Shown here: positions 17,232-26,794 of the stretch, piece after piece
Layout: every line of letters begins with the position of its first letter
Numbering within the stretch: position 1 is the stretch's first letter
Assembly (NCBI RefSeq): GCF_016592575.1
Contig: NZ_AP017470.1
Span: 1,196,001 to 1,260,000, forward strand
Direction of reading: 5' to 3'
DNA: 64,000 nucleotides
From: Thermotomaculum hydrothermale
GTDB lineage: Bacteria > Acidobacteriota > Holophagae > Thermotomaculales > Thermotomaculaceae
Notes under the pieces: model-generated
Seen by the model: the letters and a program-made list of their open reading frames with translations, nothing else
Told to the model about the DNA's origin: nothing
The model's database searches: none
Made by a program: the position numbers and the translations under genes

Positions 17232-19811
17232 TTATCTTTTCATTTTTAGATACATTTCGCACGCAACTTCAACATAGTCAAGGGTAAAATCTTCCATCTT
17301 GTGGAATTCAAGGTATCTGTAAATTTCATCCCTGTGAGGAACAACCTTTTTATTCAAGAATTCAAAGTATTCCTCTGGCTGAGGCAATTTGCCTAAAAGT
17401 GCTGTAACTGCTGCAAGCTCTGCAGAACCTAAGTAAACCCTTGCACCATCTCCCATTCTATTGTCAAAGTTCCTCGTTGATGTTGAGAAAACAGTTGATT
17501 TTGGTGCAACCCTTGCCTGGTTACCCATGCACAAAGAGCAACCTGGAATTTCAGTTCTTGCACCAACAGCTGAGAATATTGAGTAATAGCCTTCTTTCAT
17601 AAGCTGTGCCTTATCCATTTTTGATGGAGGTGCAAGCCATACCCTTGTGTGGGTAATATAAGGCTCTCCCTTCCAGATGTGGCCTGCTGCCCTGTAATGG
17701 CCTATATTTGTCATACATGAGCCTATGAATACCTCGTCAACCTTATCTCCAGCAACTTCGCTTAAAAGCTTAACATCATCAGGGTCATTTGGGCATGCAA
17801 CAATAGGCTCTTTTATGTCGGCAAGGTCAATTTCTATTACTGCTGCATACTCTGCGTTTTCATCCCTTTCAAGGAGAACAGGGTTTTCAAGCCATTTTTC
17901 AGCCTCTTCAATCCTTCTCTTTAATGTATCAGCATCCTGATAACCTGCTTCAATCATCTTTTTCATTAAAGCTATATTTGATTTAAGGTAATTAATTACA
18001 CTTTCTTCTGAAAGCTTAATTGTTGCCGCAGCGGCACTTCTCTCTGCTGAAGCATCTGTCAATTCAAAAGCCTGCTCAACTGTTAAATTTGGCAAGCCTT
18101 CCATTTCAAGAATTCTTCCGTTGAATATGTTTTTCTTATTCTTCTTTTCAACTGTTAACAAGCCCTGCTTTATTGCATAATAAGGAATTGCGTTAACAAC
18201 ATCCCTCAAGGTAATTCCAGGATTTAATTCTCCTTTAAACTTAACAAGAACAGATTCTGGCATATCAAGTGGCATAAACCCTAATGCACCAGCAAAGGCA
18301 ACAAGACCACTTCCTGCAGGAAAGGATATTCCCATTGGAAATCTTGTATGTGAGTCACCACCTGTACCAACTGTATCTGGTAACCCAAGCCTGTTAACCC
18401 AGGTGTGGATTACACCGTCACCGGGAAGCAGTGAAACACCCTTTCTTTCAACAATAAATTCAGGTAAATTCTGATGCATTTTAACATCAGCAGGCTTTGG
18501 ATAAGCAGCTGTGTGGCAGAACGACTGCATAAATAACCCACATTGAAATTCAAGACAGGCAAGCTCTTTTAATTCGTCAGCTGTCATTAAACCTGTTGTA
18601 TCCTGTGAGCCTACGGTTGCCATTTTAGGCTGATAGTAGCCACCTGGAAGAGCTCCGTCAATTCCACAAGCCTTTCCAACAATCTTTTGTGCAAGTGTAT
18701 ATCCTTGCCCTTCTTTTGGTTTTGGGTTATCAAGTTTTATAAAGATTTCAGACTCTCCCAACCCTAAAAACATCCTTGCCTTTTCTGTTAAATCTTTCCC
18801 TATAATGAGAGAAAGTCTTCCGCCTGCTCTAAATTCGTCTTTTATTGTTTTTGGTTTTAATTCAAATGTTGTAAGAACCTTTCCGTCTTCTGTTCTTATC
18901 TCTCCCTTTTCAGTATCAATTATTACAACATCTCCAGTTTTGAGGTTTGAAACATCACACATAATCGGCAAACCGCCGGAGTCTTCCCATGTATTGAAGA
19001 AAATGGGAGCTATGAGCCCACCTATAACAATACCTGCTCTCCTTTTGTTTGGTACATAGGGAATATCATCCCCAATCCACCACATAAGAGAGTTTGTTGC
19101 AGACTTTCTTGAAGAACCTGTACCAACAACATCACCAACAAAAGCAACCTTGTATCCCTCTTCTCTGAATTTGTTTATTGTCTCAATTCCATCAGGAAAT
19201 CTTGTCTCCCCCATTGAGAGAGCGTGCAATGGAATGTCTGGCCTGCTCCACGCATGCTTTGCAGGTGAAAAATCGTCTGTGTTTATCTCTCCATCAACCT
19301 TGTAAATCTTTACCTTTATCTCCTTTGGCAATGCCTCTTTTTCTAAAAACCACTCTGCATTTGCCCAGGATTCAATAACAGATTTTGCCCTATCATTCGA
19401 TTTTGAAAGCTCTGCAACCTTATCAAAGGCAGCGTAAACAAGTATTGTGTGTTTTAAAGCGTCAGCTGCAGCATCTCCAAGTTCGTCATTATTCAACAAA
19501 TCAATCAAAGGCTGAACATTGTACCCGCCAAGCATTGTACCTAAAAGCCTTACAGCCTCTTCCTTTGAGATAACAGGTGATGAAACCTCTCCCTTTGCAA
19601 CCCTGTAAAGCCACTCCGCTTTAACCTTTGCTGCAGGGTCAACACCTGGGGCAACCCTGTTTGTAATCAAGTCTTTTAAAAAAGCTGTATCATTATCCCC
19701 CGGGTTTTCAAGAAGTTTTGTTAACTCTTCAACCTGTGCAGGATTTAAAGGCAACGGGGGTATTCCCATTTCTTCACGCTCTTTAGCATGTTTTAAATAT
19801 TCTTCTAACAT
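17232..19811 (-). CDS. acnB: Aconitate hydratase B / 2-methylisocitrate dehydratase
   Basis: Bifunctional AcnB of the TCA cycle (citrate to isocitrate) that also handles 2-methylisocitrate. 859 residues is the standard AcnB length with the HEAT-like domain first, then the swivel domain and the catalytic [4Fe-4S] domains. Recognisable blocks include [23 protein letters not shown] and the cluster cysteines in CSLCMGNQ. The ATG is preceded by GGGAGGGA. It is monocistronic or co-transcribed with tRNA-Lys downstream. It fits a working oxidative or reductive TCA cycle together with the methylmalonyl-CoA genes later in the window. Confidence 0.97.
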   Translation of the reverse strand: MLEEYLKHAKEREEMGIPPLPLNPAQVEELTKLLENPGDNDTAFLKDLITNRVAPGVDPAAKVKAEWLYRVAKGEVSSPVISKEEAVRLLGTMLGGYNVQPLIDLLNNDELGDAAADALKHTILVYAAFDKVAELSKSNDRAKSVIESWANAEWFLEKEALPKEIKVKIYKVDGEINTDDFSPAKHAWSRPDIPLHALSMGETRFPDGIETINKFREEGYKVAFVGDVVGTGSSRKSATNSLMWWIGDDIPYVPNKRRAGIVIGGLIAPIFFNTWEDSGGLPIMCDVSNLKTGDVVIIDTEKGEIRTEDGKVLTTFELKPKTIKDEFRAGGRLSLIIGKDLTEKARMFLGLGESEIFIKLDNPKPKEGQGYTLAQKIVGKACGIDGALPGGYYQPKMATVGSQDTTGLMTADELKELACLEFQCGLFMQSFCHTAAYPKPADVKMHQNLPEFIVERKGVSLLPGDGVIHTWVNRLGLPDTVGTGGDSHTRFPMGISFPAGSGLVAFAGALGFMPLDMPESVLVKFKGELNPGITLRDVVNAIPYYAIKQGLLTVEKKNKKNIFNGRILEMEGLPNLTVEQAFELTDASAERSAAAATIKLSEESVINYLKSNIALMKKMIEAGYQDADTLKRRIEEAEKWLENPVLLERDENAEYAAVIEIDLADIKEPIVACPNDPDDVKLLSEVAGDKVDEVFIGSCMTNIGHYRAAGHIWKGEPYITHTRVWLAPPSKMDKAQLMKEGYYSIFSAVGARTEIPGCSLCMGNQARVAPKSTVFSTSTRNFDNRMGDGARVYLGSAELAAVTALLGKLPQPEEYFEFLNKKVVPHRDEIYRYLEFHKMEDFTLDYVEVACEMYLKMKR

Positions 19812-19903
19812 ATTCCCTCCCAGAAACTAATAAATAGTGTACTTTTTGATTATACAGTATGGATATTAATTTATAAAGAAATTTAGGCTGTCAAAGACTT
19901 CAG

Positions 19904-20713
19904 TTATTCTATAAAAGTATCTATCGTTATATCTTTTACGCAATCAGGGATGTCTGAGTTGTCCTCAAGCCTTGTTAAAACCTCATTTCCGTCATCAAGT
20001 ATTGCAATTGTATTTTCAAATTGTGCTGATAGTTTCTTGTCAGCAGTAACAACAGTCCAGCCATCTTTTAATGTTCTGCAAAACCTTGCCCCCTGATTTA
20101 AAATAGGCTCAATTGTAATAACCATTCCAGGCTCAAGTTTAATTCCAGTGTTTGGCCTTCCGTAATGTAAAACCTCTGGGTCTTCGTGCAATTGCCTGCC
20201 AACTCCGTGACCAATATATTCCCTTACAACCGAATATCCCATTTTTTCAGCAAATGATTGAATTGCGTGGCCAATATCCCCTAACTTTTTCCCTGGTTTT
20301 GCTTGCTCTATTCCAAGAAGCATTGATTTGTACACAGTTCTAACAAGCCTTAAAGCCTCTTTTGAGGTTTTTCCACCAACAACAAATGTTCTTGTTGCAT
20401 CTCCGTGAAAACCGTTTTTGAATACTCCAACATCAATTGAAATAATGTCTCCCTTTTTCAACTTATACTTTGAAGGAATACCGTGCACAACCTGATTGTT
20501 TACAGAGGTGCATAAAGTGTGCCTGTAGCCTCTGTAACCTTTAAAGGAAGGTACAGCCCCGTTCTTTCTGATAAAGTCTTCCGCAATTCTATCTAATTCC
20601 CTTGTTGTTATTCCAGGTTCAACATAGTTTTTTAAATAGGCAAATACCATTGCGGTTAATCTGCCTGATTCCCTCATTATGTCTATTTCTTCTTTTGTTT
20701 TAAAGCGTATCAA
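19904..20713 (-). CDS. map: Methionine aminopeptidase, type I
   Basis: Removes the initiator methionine after deformylation. The M24 'pita-bread' fold supplies the five metal ligands, seen as D in SIDVGVF, D in HGDATR, H in GHGVGR, E in TIEPIL and E in QFENT. About 269 residues. A TTG start at 20713 is chosen because GGAGG precedes it at ideal distance and the product then begins MIRFKTKEEI as in homologues; an upstream TTG at 20731 is less likely. It overlaps the yigZ stop by 14 bases and is the last gene of the long minus-strand run. Confidence 0.95.
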   Translation of the reverse strand: MIRFKTKEEIDIMRESGRLTAMVFAYLKNYVEPGITTRELDRIAEDFIRKNGAVPSFKGYRGYRHTLCTSVNNQVVHGIPSKYKLKKGDIISIDVGVFKNGFHGDATRTFVVGGKTSKEALRLVRTVYKSMLLGIEQAKPGKKLGDIGHAIQSFAEKMGYSVVREYIGHGVGRQLHEDPEVLHYGRPNTGIKLEPGMVITIEPILNQGARFCRTLKDGWTVVTADKKLSAQFENTIAILDDGNEVLTRLEDNSDIPDCVKDITIDTFIE

Positions 20714-21320
20714 GTCTTTCCTCCAGTTCAATAATTTCAGGGATTCTGTTTAATTTCTCCCTTAAATTTTCCTTTAACACTTCAAGCATATCTGCTTTTA
20801 ACCTTATTGTAAAGGAAACTCCATTGTTGGAGTATTCCTCTCCGCTAATTTTTACACTCTCAAGCCTCGTAAGGTGGTAAACATAATTTACCTCGTTGAA
20901 GTTTACCTCAACATTTACTGTTTTTATATTTTCAAGGTAAACGGTTTTTACAGATTGAAGAACCTTTTTAGCACTTTCGGTGTATGCCTTTATAAGCCCC
21001 CCAACTCCCAACTTTGTTCCCCCAAAATACCTTGTTACAACAACAAGGGTATTGTACATTTCTTCTCCTTTAATAGCAGACATTATTGGCTTACCTGCTG
21101 TGTTGGAAGGCTCTCCATCATCAGAATACCTTTCAATATCAGGGTAAATCCTGTATGCAAAACAGTTATGGGTTGCATCATAGTAATGCTTTCTTATTTT
21201 TTCAAGAGTACTTTCAGCCTCATCCCTTGTTTTTACAGGAATTATAGTTGAAATAAACTTTGAACCTTTTATCGTTAGAGATTCTTTTTTTTCTTCAACA
21301 GGAACTTTAATTTTTTCCAT
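20700..21320 (-). CDS. YigZ/IMPACT family protein
   Basis: 206-residue member of the UPF0029/IMPACT family, proposed to act in translation-related regulation. The N-terminal domain shows the family core HNCFAYR, SDDGEPSNTAGKPI and VVTRYFGGTKLGVGGL (about 50-120); a smaller C-terminal alpha/beta domain follows. It starts by overlap with the udg gene and ends inside the start region of map, so the three are coupled. The biochemical role is unproven in the family. Confidence 0.92.
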   Translation of the reverse strand: MEKIKVPVEEKKESLTIKGSKFISTIIPVKTRDEAESTLEKIRKHYYDATHNCFAYRIYPDIERYSDDGEPSNTAGKPIMSAIKGEEMYNTLVVVTRYFGGTKLGVGGLIKAYTESAKKVLQSVKTVYLENIKTVNVEVNFNEVNYVYHLTRLESVKISGEEYSNNGVSFTIRLKADMLEVLKENLREKLNRIPEIIELEERLDTL

Positions 21321-22029
21321 TGTACTCTTCTAACTTTTTCTTAATCTTTTCCCCTAAAGTTTCTGAATGTTCAGCAAGGTAATGCATAATCTTTTGCATA
21401 TCTTCCCAGACCTGTTTTTTTGCTGATGGGTTTCTTAAAAGGTATGATGGGTGAAAGGTTGGCATTACCTTAATTCCTTTGTACTCCCCAAACCTTCCCC
21501 TTAACCTTGAAATTGATTCTGTCGTCATTAGAATTGTCTTTGTTGAAATCCTTCCTAAAGTGCATATTACCTTTGGCTTTATCAATTCAATTTGCTTTTC
21601 AATAAAATGCCAGCAGGCTGCAATCTCTTCAGGTTCAGGGTCTCTGTTAAACGGCGGCCTGCACTTTACAACATTTGAGATATAAACATCGCTTCTTTCA
21701 AGCCCCATTGCGTTGATAATCTTTGTTAACAGTTGCCCTGCCCTTCCAACAAACGGCCTGCCCTGCCTGTCTTCATCTGCACCAGGCCCTTCGCCAATAA
21801 ACATTAAGTCTGTATGGGGATTGCCCTCTCCCAGCACGCTGTTTTGCCTCTTCTGAGAAAGGGGACAGGCTTTGCAGTTTGCAACCTCTTTAGCCATCTG
21901 TTTTAAAACCTCTTCAACGCTTTTTTTCTCTGTATTTACAGGCTTTGAGACGGTTAGCTTTACTCTTGGGATTTCATCAATTCCTATATCTTTTAAAAAC
22001 TTAAGGTATTCAATAATCTCATTATCCAT
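21307..22029 (-). CDS. Type 4 (thermostable) uracil-DNA glycosylase
   Basis: Family 4 UDG with a [4Fe-4S] cluster, removing uracil from deaminated DNA; common in thermophiles. The N-terminal part carries the first cluster cysteine pair (CKACPLS, about 56-62), the active site block is GEGPGADEDRQGRPFVGRAGQLL, and the conserved TFHPSYLLRNP lies near residue 195. 240 residues. Start and stop overlap coaBC and yigZ respectively. The gene supports growth at raised temperature, where cytosine deamination is faster. Confidence 0.93.
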   Translation of the reverse strand: MDNEIIEYLKFLKDIGIDEIPRVKLTVSKPVNTEKKSVEEVLKQMAKEVANCKACPLSQKRQNSVLGEGNPHTDLMFIGEGPGADEDRQGRPFVGRAGQLLTKIINAMGLERSDVYISNVVKCRPPFNRDPEPEEIAACWHFIEKQIELIKPKVICTLGRISTKTILMTTESISRLRGRFGEYKGIKVMPTFHPSYLLRNPSAKKQVWEDMQKIMHYLAEHSETLGEKIKKKLEEYNGKN

Positions 22030-23290
22030 TAAAAAATTCCTTTATAACTATTTCACCAATCTTTTCAGCAGTTTCTGTTTTTGTCAAAGAAAACTCTTCA
22101 GCTCTTCCATCTTTAAAAACAAAATATCCATCTAACTTTCTGTCACCAAAGCCTGAATTTTCCCCAACCTTGTTCGCAACAATCAAGTCTGCATTTTTCC
22201 TTTTCAATTTGTCTTTAGCATTTTCAAGCAAATCGTTAGTTTCTGCCGCAAAACCAACAAGAATCTGGTGTTTTTTTGTTTTCCCTAAAGTTTCTAAAAT
22301 ATCAATTGTCTTTTCAAGTTCAAGTGTTAAACTTTGTTTTTTCTTTATTTTGTTGGACGAATAATTTTTTACTTTAAAATCTGAAATTGCAGCAGCCATA
22401 ACAACAATGTCTGATTCCTCAAATCTAATTGCAACCTCTCTGTACATCTCTTCAACAGTTTTAACCTCAACAACCTTTGCATAAACAGGGTATCTAACAG
22501 AATGATTTCCTGTAATAACTGTGACATCAGCCCCTAAAATTGAAAAAACCTTTGCCAGCTGCCTGCCCATTGTACCGCTTGAACGGTTTGTAATAACTCT
22601 AACAGAATCAATCGGCTCAACTGTTCCCCCTGAAGTAATTAAAACCTTTTTCCCTGCAAGGGGGTCTATAGGTTCTGGTGCCGGCTCTTCATTCTCAAAC
22701 ATTTTAATCTGCACAGGTTGATTAAATATACTTTTGCCTTTTAAATTTGCGAATAACTCAATGTAATCGGCAATTATTTCAATTGAAGGCAATCTTCCCT
22801 TTCCGCTGTATCCGCAGGCAAGGTAACCTGAATCAGGCTCAACAACAAAGCAACCATCCTGCTGCAACCTTAAAAGATTTCTCTCTGTTACAGGGTGTTC
22901 AAGCATATTTACATTCATTGAGGGGAAAATCAATGTTTTACCTTTAAATGCAAGGTAACAGGTTGTTAAAAAATCGTCTGCAATTCCATTTGCAAGTTTT
23001 CCTATAATGTTTGCAGTTGCAGGAACTATAGCAAAAACCTTTTTATCCTCAACAGCCTTAATGTGAGAGAGAAGCCTTCCCTCTTCAAAGACATCAATGT
23101 AAGGCTTATTTCCAGTTATTGCTTCAAAAAGATTCGGGGATAAAAAATTAACGGTGTTTTTTGTTAACACCGTTTCAATATTTTTATAGCCTCTTTTCTG
23201 TAATTCCCTTATAACTTCTATAGATTTGTAGCAGGCAATTCCGCTTGATACCCCTATTAGAATGCCTGCTTGATAATCTATAAGTTTCAT
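22022..23290 (-). CDS. coaBC: Bifunctional phosphopantothenoylcysteine decarboxylase / phosphopantothenate-cysteine ligase
   Basis: Two consecutive steps of coenzyme A synthesis. The N-terminal flavoprotein CoaC half (about 1-190) has the GVSSGIACYK start and the catalytic cysteine in ACGYSGKGRLPS. The C-terminal CoaB half (about 205-420) has ITSGGTVEPIDSVRVITN and the GFAAET block. 422 residues is slightly longer than usual because of a linker near 190-205. The gene lies four bases after rpoZ, the common gmk-rpoZ-coaBC order. Confidence 0.96.
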   Translation of the reverse strand: MKLIDYQAGILIGVSSGIACYKSIEVIRELQKRGYKNIETVLTKNTVNFLSPNLFEAITGNKPYIDVFEEGRLLSHIKAVEDKKVFAIVPATANIIGKLANGIADDFLTTCYLAFKGKTLIFPSMNVNMLEHPVTERNLLRLQQDGCFVVEPDSGYLACGYSGKGRLPSIEIIADYIELFANLKGKSIFNQPVQIKMFENEEPAPEPIDPLAGKKVLITSGGTVEPIDSVRVITNRSSGTMGRQLAKVFSILGADVTVITGNHSVRYPVYAKVVEVKTVEEMYREVAIRFEESDIVVMAAAISDFKVKNYSSNKIKKKQSLTLELEKTIDILETLGKTKKHQILVGFAAETNDLLENAKDKLKRKNADLIVANKVGENSGFGDRKLDGYFVFKDGRAEEFSLTKTETAEKIGEIVIKEFFNG

Positions 23291-23293
23291 TAG

Positions 23294-23557
23294 TTATTCT
23301 TCTGTTACTTCAATTTCGTCAACCAGAGAATCAAGGTCTTCAGCTGAGAATCCTTCCTCTTCCTTCTCTCTTTCAATAAGCCTAATTTCAAATTTCCCCT
23401 GTTTTAATTCTTCAAGGGCAATAAAGGTTGGTTTGTTAATAGGCGCCTTTGCCTTTGGCTTTGCCCCTTTCCTCAATTGTTCAACCCTCTCTCCGGCAAC
23501 TAAAATTAACCTGAAAGGATTTTCAAGTACCTTTTTAAGTGTTTCTTCAGCAGTCAT
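23294..23557 (-). CDS. rpoZ: DNA-directed RNA polymerase omega subunit
   Basis: Small RNA polymerase subunit assisting assembly of beta prime. 87 residues; the core helices with N(P)FRLILVAGERVEQLRKGA and the A.EEL..GK motif correspond to the conserved omega region, and the tail is acidic. A GGAGG site precedes the ATG. The place directly after gmk is nearly universal for rpoZ and supports the call despite low sequence conservation. Confidence 0.92.
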   Translation of the reverse strand: MTAEETLKKVLENPFRLILVAGERVEQLRKGAKPKAKAPINKPTFIALEELKQGKFEIRLIEREKEEEGFSAEDLDSLVDEIEVTEE

Positions 23558-24193
23558 TTATTCCTCCGCAAAGTGTTTGTAAATATTTTCTGTATCCACA
23601 AGCCTTTTTACCCTGTGTCTTTCAGAAAAAATTATTGATTTTAAAGAAGATAATGCTTCTTCAAGTATATCGTTAACAACAACGTAATCAAAATGCCTTA
23701 AATATTTTAACTCATTTCTTGCAGTATTCAATCTTTTTTCTATCTCTTCAATACTGTCTCTTCCTCTACTAATAAGCCTTTTTCTTAATTCCTCAATTGA
23801 AGGGGGGATTATAAAAATTGACGTAAAATCCAATTCTTTCTTTTTCATAATCTGGTATGCACCCTGCACATCAATGTCCATAATTACATCTTTGCCTTGT
23901 TTAATCCTTGAGTAAACCTGTTTTTTTGAAGTTCCGTAATAAAACTTATCAAACACCTTTGCATACTCAATAAATTCGTTATTTTCTATCATTTTTTTAA
24001 ACTCTTTTTCAGAGACAAAGAAGTAATCTTTCCCGTTTATTTCTCCCTTTCTCGGCTCTCTCGTTGTGTATGAAATTGAATACTCAAGGTTTTCCACCTG
24101 CTCAAGAAGAAGTTTAATCAAAGTGCTCTTTCCGCTTCCAGAGGGGGCAGAGATTATAAAGAGTTCCCCCCTTGTTTTCAGTCTAATTTTCAT
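23558..24193 (-). CDS. gmk: Guanylate kinase
   Basis: Phosphorylates GMP to GDP with ATP. The P-loop SAPSGSGKST lies near the N-terminus, followed by the GMP-binding segment YTTREPRKGEINGKDYFF and the GxDVQGA-like DIDVQGA. About 211 residues. ATG 24193 is selected over TTG 24208 because AAGGA lies at the proper distance. It overlaps the remA stop by 11 bases and is followed directly by rpoZ. Confidence 0.96.
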   Translation of the reverse strand: MKIRLKTRGELFIISAPSGSGKSTLIKLLLEQVENLEYSISYTTREPRKGEINGKDYFFVSEKEFKKMIENNEFIEYAKVFDKFYYGTSKKQVYSRIKQGKDVIMDIDVQGAYQIMKKKELDFTSIFIIPPSIEELRKRLISRGRDSIEEIEKRLNTARNELKYLRHFDYVVVNDILEEALSSLKSIIFSERHRVKRLVDTENIYKHFAEE

Positions 24194-24425
24194 TTCCAAT
24201 CCTTTCAATTATTGTTTCTGGCAAATGGGAAGACAAAAACAAAACCCCGTTATCTAAAAGAATAAAACTCCTTGTCGGCTTACCTGAGGTTGCATCAACA
24301 AGCAACCCCTCTTTTTTCTTTAACTCTTTTAACTTTCTCATTGGGGAAGAACCCGGCTTCAAAACAGCAACAATTCGTTTTCTATCAACAAAGTTGTCAA
24401 ATCCAAGTGAAATAAAATCACTCAT
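24183..24425 (-). CDS. remA: RemA-like protein (DUF370)
   Basis: About 80 residues, member of the DUF370/RemA family, known in Bacillus subtilis as a DNA-binding regulator of matrix genes. Conserved features seen: SLGFDNFV, the RIVAVLKPGSSP and DATSGKPTRSFILLD blocks. ATG 24425 follows AAGGAG and is preferred to the GTG at 24431. In many non-Firmicutes it sits just upstream of gmk, as here; its role outside Bacillus is not established. Start overlaps the ispG stop. Confidence 0.9.
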   Translation of the reverse strand: MSDFISLGFDNFVDRKRIVAVLKPGSSPMRKLKELKKKEGLLVDATSGKPTRSFILLDNGVLFLSSHLPETIIERIGNEN

Positions 24426-25467
24426 TTTCACTCCTTACAATCTTTAAGAATTCCTCAATAAGGTTGTCCTCTTTAACCTTTTTAACAAGTTTACCCTTCT
24501 TGTATATTGCTGCATACCCTTTACCGCCGCAAATAGCGTAATCAGCTTCCCTTGCCTCTCCAGGACCATTAACCGCACAACCCATAACGGCAATTGTTAT
24601 TGATTTTTTTATCCCATCAACCTCTTTTTCAATAATTGAGGCAAATTTTTTAATGTCAAACTCTATCCTTCCGCAGGTTGGGCAGGAAACAAACTTTGGA
24701 GTGTTGGGAACAAGGTTTAATGCTTTCAAAATATTTCTTCCTACAATTACCTCTTTCACAGGGCTATCTGTTAATGAAACCCTTAAGGTATCCCCTATTC
24801 CGTCAAGCAACAGTGCACCAATTCCTATTACTGACTTGTATGTGCCAATATTTTCAGTGCCTGCTTCAGTTACCCCAATGTGCTGGGGATATTCAAATTC
24901 TTTTGCAAACATTCTGCAGGCTTCAACAGTTTTCTTTACATCTGAAGATTTTAGTGAAACCTTTATCTCGTAAAAATTGAATTCTTCAAGGAAACCTATG
25001 TGCCTTTTTGCACTTTCAACCATTGCCTTTGGGCTATTCCCATACCTCTCAAGCAAATCCTTTTCAAGAGAACCTGAATTAACCCCTATTCTAATTGGTA
25101 TTCCATAGTGTTTGCAGGCTGCAACAACCTCTTTTATCCTCTGTTTGCTTCCAATATTTCCCGGGTTAATCCTTAAACAGGCAACCCCGTTTTCAGCACA
25201 CTTTATTGCAAGCCTGTAATCAAAGTGTATGTCCGCAATTATCGGGATTGGGGAAAATTCAACAATTTCCTTAATCCTCTCCGCTGCTTCCATATCCGGC
25301 ACAGCACATCTGACAATGTCGCACCCTGCCCCAACAATGTCTTTAATCTGCTCACAGGTTGCTTCAACATCCCTTGTATCTGTTTTTGTCATTGTTTGAA
25401 CGGGGATTGGGTTCCCGCCACCTATGGGAATATTCCCTACATAGATTACCTTTGTCTTTTTATACAT
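24418..25467 (-). CDS. ispG: 4-hydroxy-3-methylbut-2-enyl-diphosphate synthase
   Basis: [4Fe-4S] enzyme of the MEP pathway converting MEcPP to HMBPP. 349 residues with the N-terminal TIM barrel (VQTMTKTDTRD near residue 23) and the C-terminal cluster-binding domain holding CPTCGR, and GCAVNGPGEA near residue 300. Typical bacterial short form. It lies four bases after rseP and two genes after dxr, so two MEP enzymes share this transcript. Confidence 0.97.
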   Translation of the reverse strand: MYKKTKVIYVGNIPIGGGNPIPVQTMTKTDTRDVEATCEQIKDIVGAGCDIVRCAVPDMEAAERIKEIVEFSPIPIIADIHFDYRLAIKCAENGVACLRINPGNIGSKQRIKEVVAACKHYGIPIRIGVNSGSLEKDLLERYGNSPKAMVESAKRHIGFLEEFNFYEIKVSLKSSDVKKTVEACRMFAKEFEYPQHIGVTEAGTENIGTYKSVIGIGALLLDGIGDTLRVSLTDSPVKEVIVGRNILKALNLVPNTPKFVSCPTCGRIEFDIKKFASIIEKEVDGIKKSITIAVMGCAVNGPGEAREADYAICGGKGYAAIYKKGKLVKKVKEDNLIEEFLKIVRSENE

Positions 25468-25471
25468 TTCC

Positions 25472-26794
25472 TCACTTCAAGTTAAGGTTTTTGAGAATGT
25501 CACTAATAATTACAAGTGTCATTAAGGTTATTAAAAGGAAAAAACCAACAGTTGTAATTCTCTCCTTTAACTTTGCACTTAAATCCTTTCTCCTTATAGC
25601 CTCTATCAAGAGTATGAATATATGGCCACCATCAAGCATTGGGATTGGAAGCAAATTAAATATTCCCAACTGTAAAGAGATTAATCCCATTATATAAATA
25701 AAATTGGTTAACCCGCTTCTTGCAGCCTGACCTGAAATTCTGGCAATATCAACAGGGCCTGAAATACTCCTTATTGACATCTCTCCCTTTAACAGCTTCC
25801 CAATTACGCTAAATGTTAACTCTGTATACTTTTTTGTATCTTTCAATGCAGTAACAAAGGCTTTACCTAAAGGTAATTTAACAATTTTATAGGGCAACTC
25901 AATAACCACGCCAATCTTCCTGTTTTCACCCTCTCCCTCTGGCAACACCTTAACAGTTTTTAATTCACCGTTTCTCTCTAACTTTATTTCAAGCTCTCCC
26001 TTTGAATGCTTGACCAAATCAATAAACTGTTCAAGGCCTTTTACAATATTTTTCCCATTAACTGAAATTATTTTGTCACCAGGCTTTATTCCAGCCTTCT
26101 CTGCAGGGGAATCTGGCATAACCATTCTAACCTGAACCCTTAAAGCTGGGAAAACTCCCAAATAACCTGCCCTATCCTTCCCCTTTTCAACAATCTTTAC
26201 CTGTTTTTCAATTAAATTACCGTTTCTCTCAATCTTTAAATTAACCGTTCTGTTTGGATTTGTTGCAACAAGAATTAAAAACTGGTCCCAATTTTCAACC
26301 TTTTTATCGTCAAAGTAAAGTATTTTATCCCCATACTTTAACTCTGAAACAAAAGCAGGGGATTCATTATCAACCCAGCCAACAACAACAGGCTTGTCTT
26401 TCCATACTGGAACTGGCCTGTGTAAAGCATTTACAAAGGTAAAAAGGACTATTGCAAGAATTATGTTTAAGGTTGCCCCCATAACAAGAATTATAAACCT
26501 CTGCCATTTTGGTTTGTTGTTAAAGTTTCTTGGGTTATCGTCCTCAGCTTCATCTGGCTCTTCCCCTAACATTGCAACATATCCGCCTAAAGGAACCAAT
26601 GATAGGCAGTACTCTGTTTCTCCCCATTTTTTGCAGGCAAGTTTCTTCCCAAACCCTATTGAAAAGGTTTTAACATAAACCCCGAAAAGCTTTGCCATTA
26701 TGAAATGTCCGAATTCGTGTATTGTTACAAGCACCCCAAACATTATTACAACGGCAACTATGTTGCCGATTATTGGCAAGTTAAAAATTCCCAC
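25472..26794 (-). CDS. rseP: RIP metalloprotease RseP (site-2 protease)
   Basis: Inner-membrane zinc protease that cuts transmembrane anti-sigma factors and leftover signal peptides. The catalytic HEFGH (26-30) is in the first membrane helix, two PDZ domains follow (about 135-200 and 200-285), and the NLLPIPMLDGG motif in the C-terminal membrane region supplies the third zinc ligand. 440 residues. GTG start with GAGGTAAAG upstream, overlapping the end of dxr. The dxr-rseP-cdsA-uppS cluster is widely conserved. Confidence 0.96.
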   Translation of the reverse strand: MGIFNLPIIGNIVAVVIMFGVLVTIHEFGHFIMAKLFGVYVKTFSIGFGKKLACKKWGETEYCLSLVPLGGYVAMLGEEPDEAEDDNPRNFNNKPKWQRFIILVMGATLNIILAIVLFTFVNALHRPVPVWKDKPVVVGWVDNESPAFVSELKYGDKILYFDDKKVENWDQFLILVATNPNRTVNLKIERNGNLIEKQVKIVEKGKDRAGYLGVFPALRVQVRMVMPDSPAEKAGIKPGDKIISVNGKNIVKGLEQFIDLVKHSKGELEIKLERNGELKTVKVLPEGEGENRKIGVVIELPYKIVKLPLGKAFVTALKDTKKYTELTFSVIGKLLKGEMSIRSISGPVDIARISGQAARSGLTNFIYIMGLISLQLGIFNLLPIPMLDGGHIFILLIEAIRRKDLSAKLKERITTVGFFLLITLMTLVIISDILKNLNLK

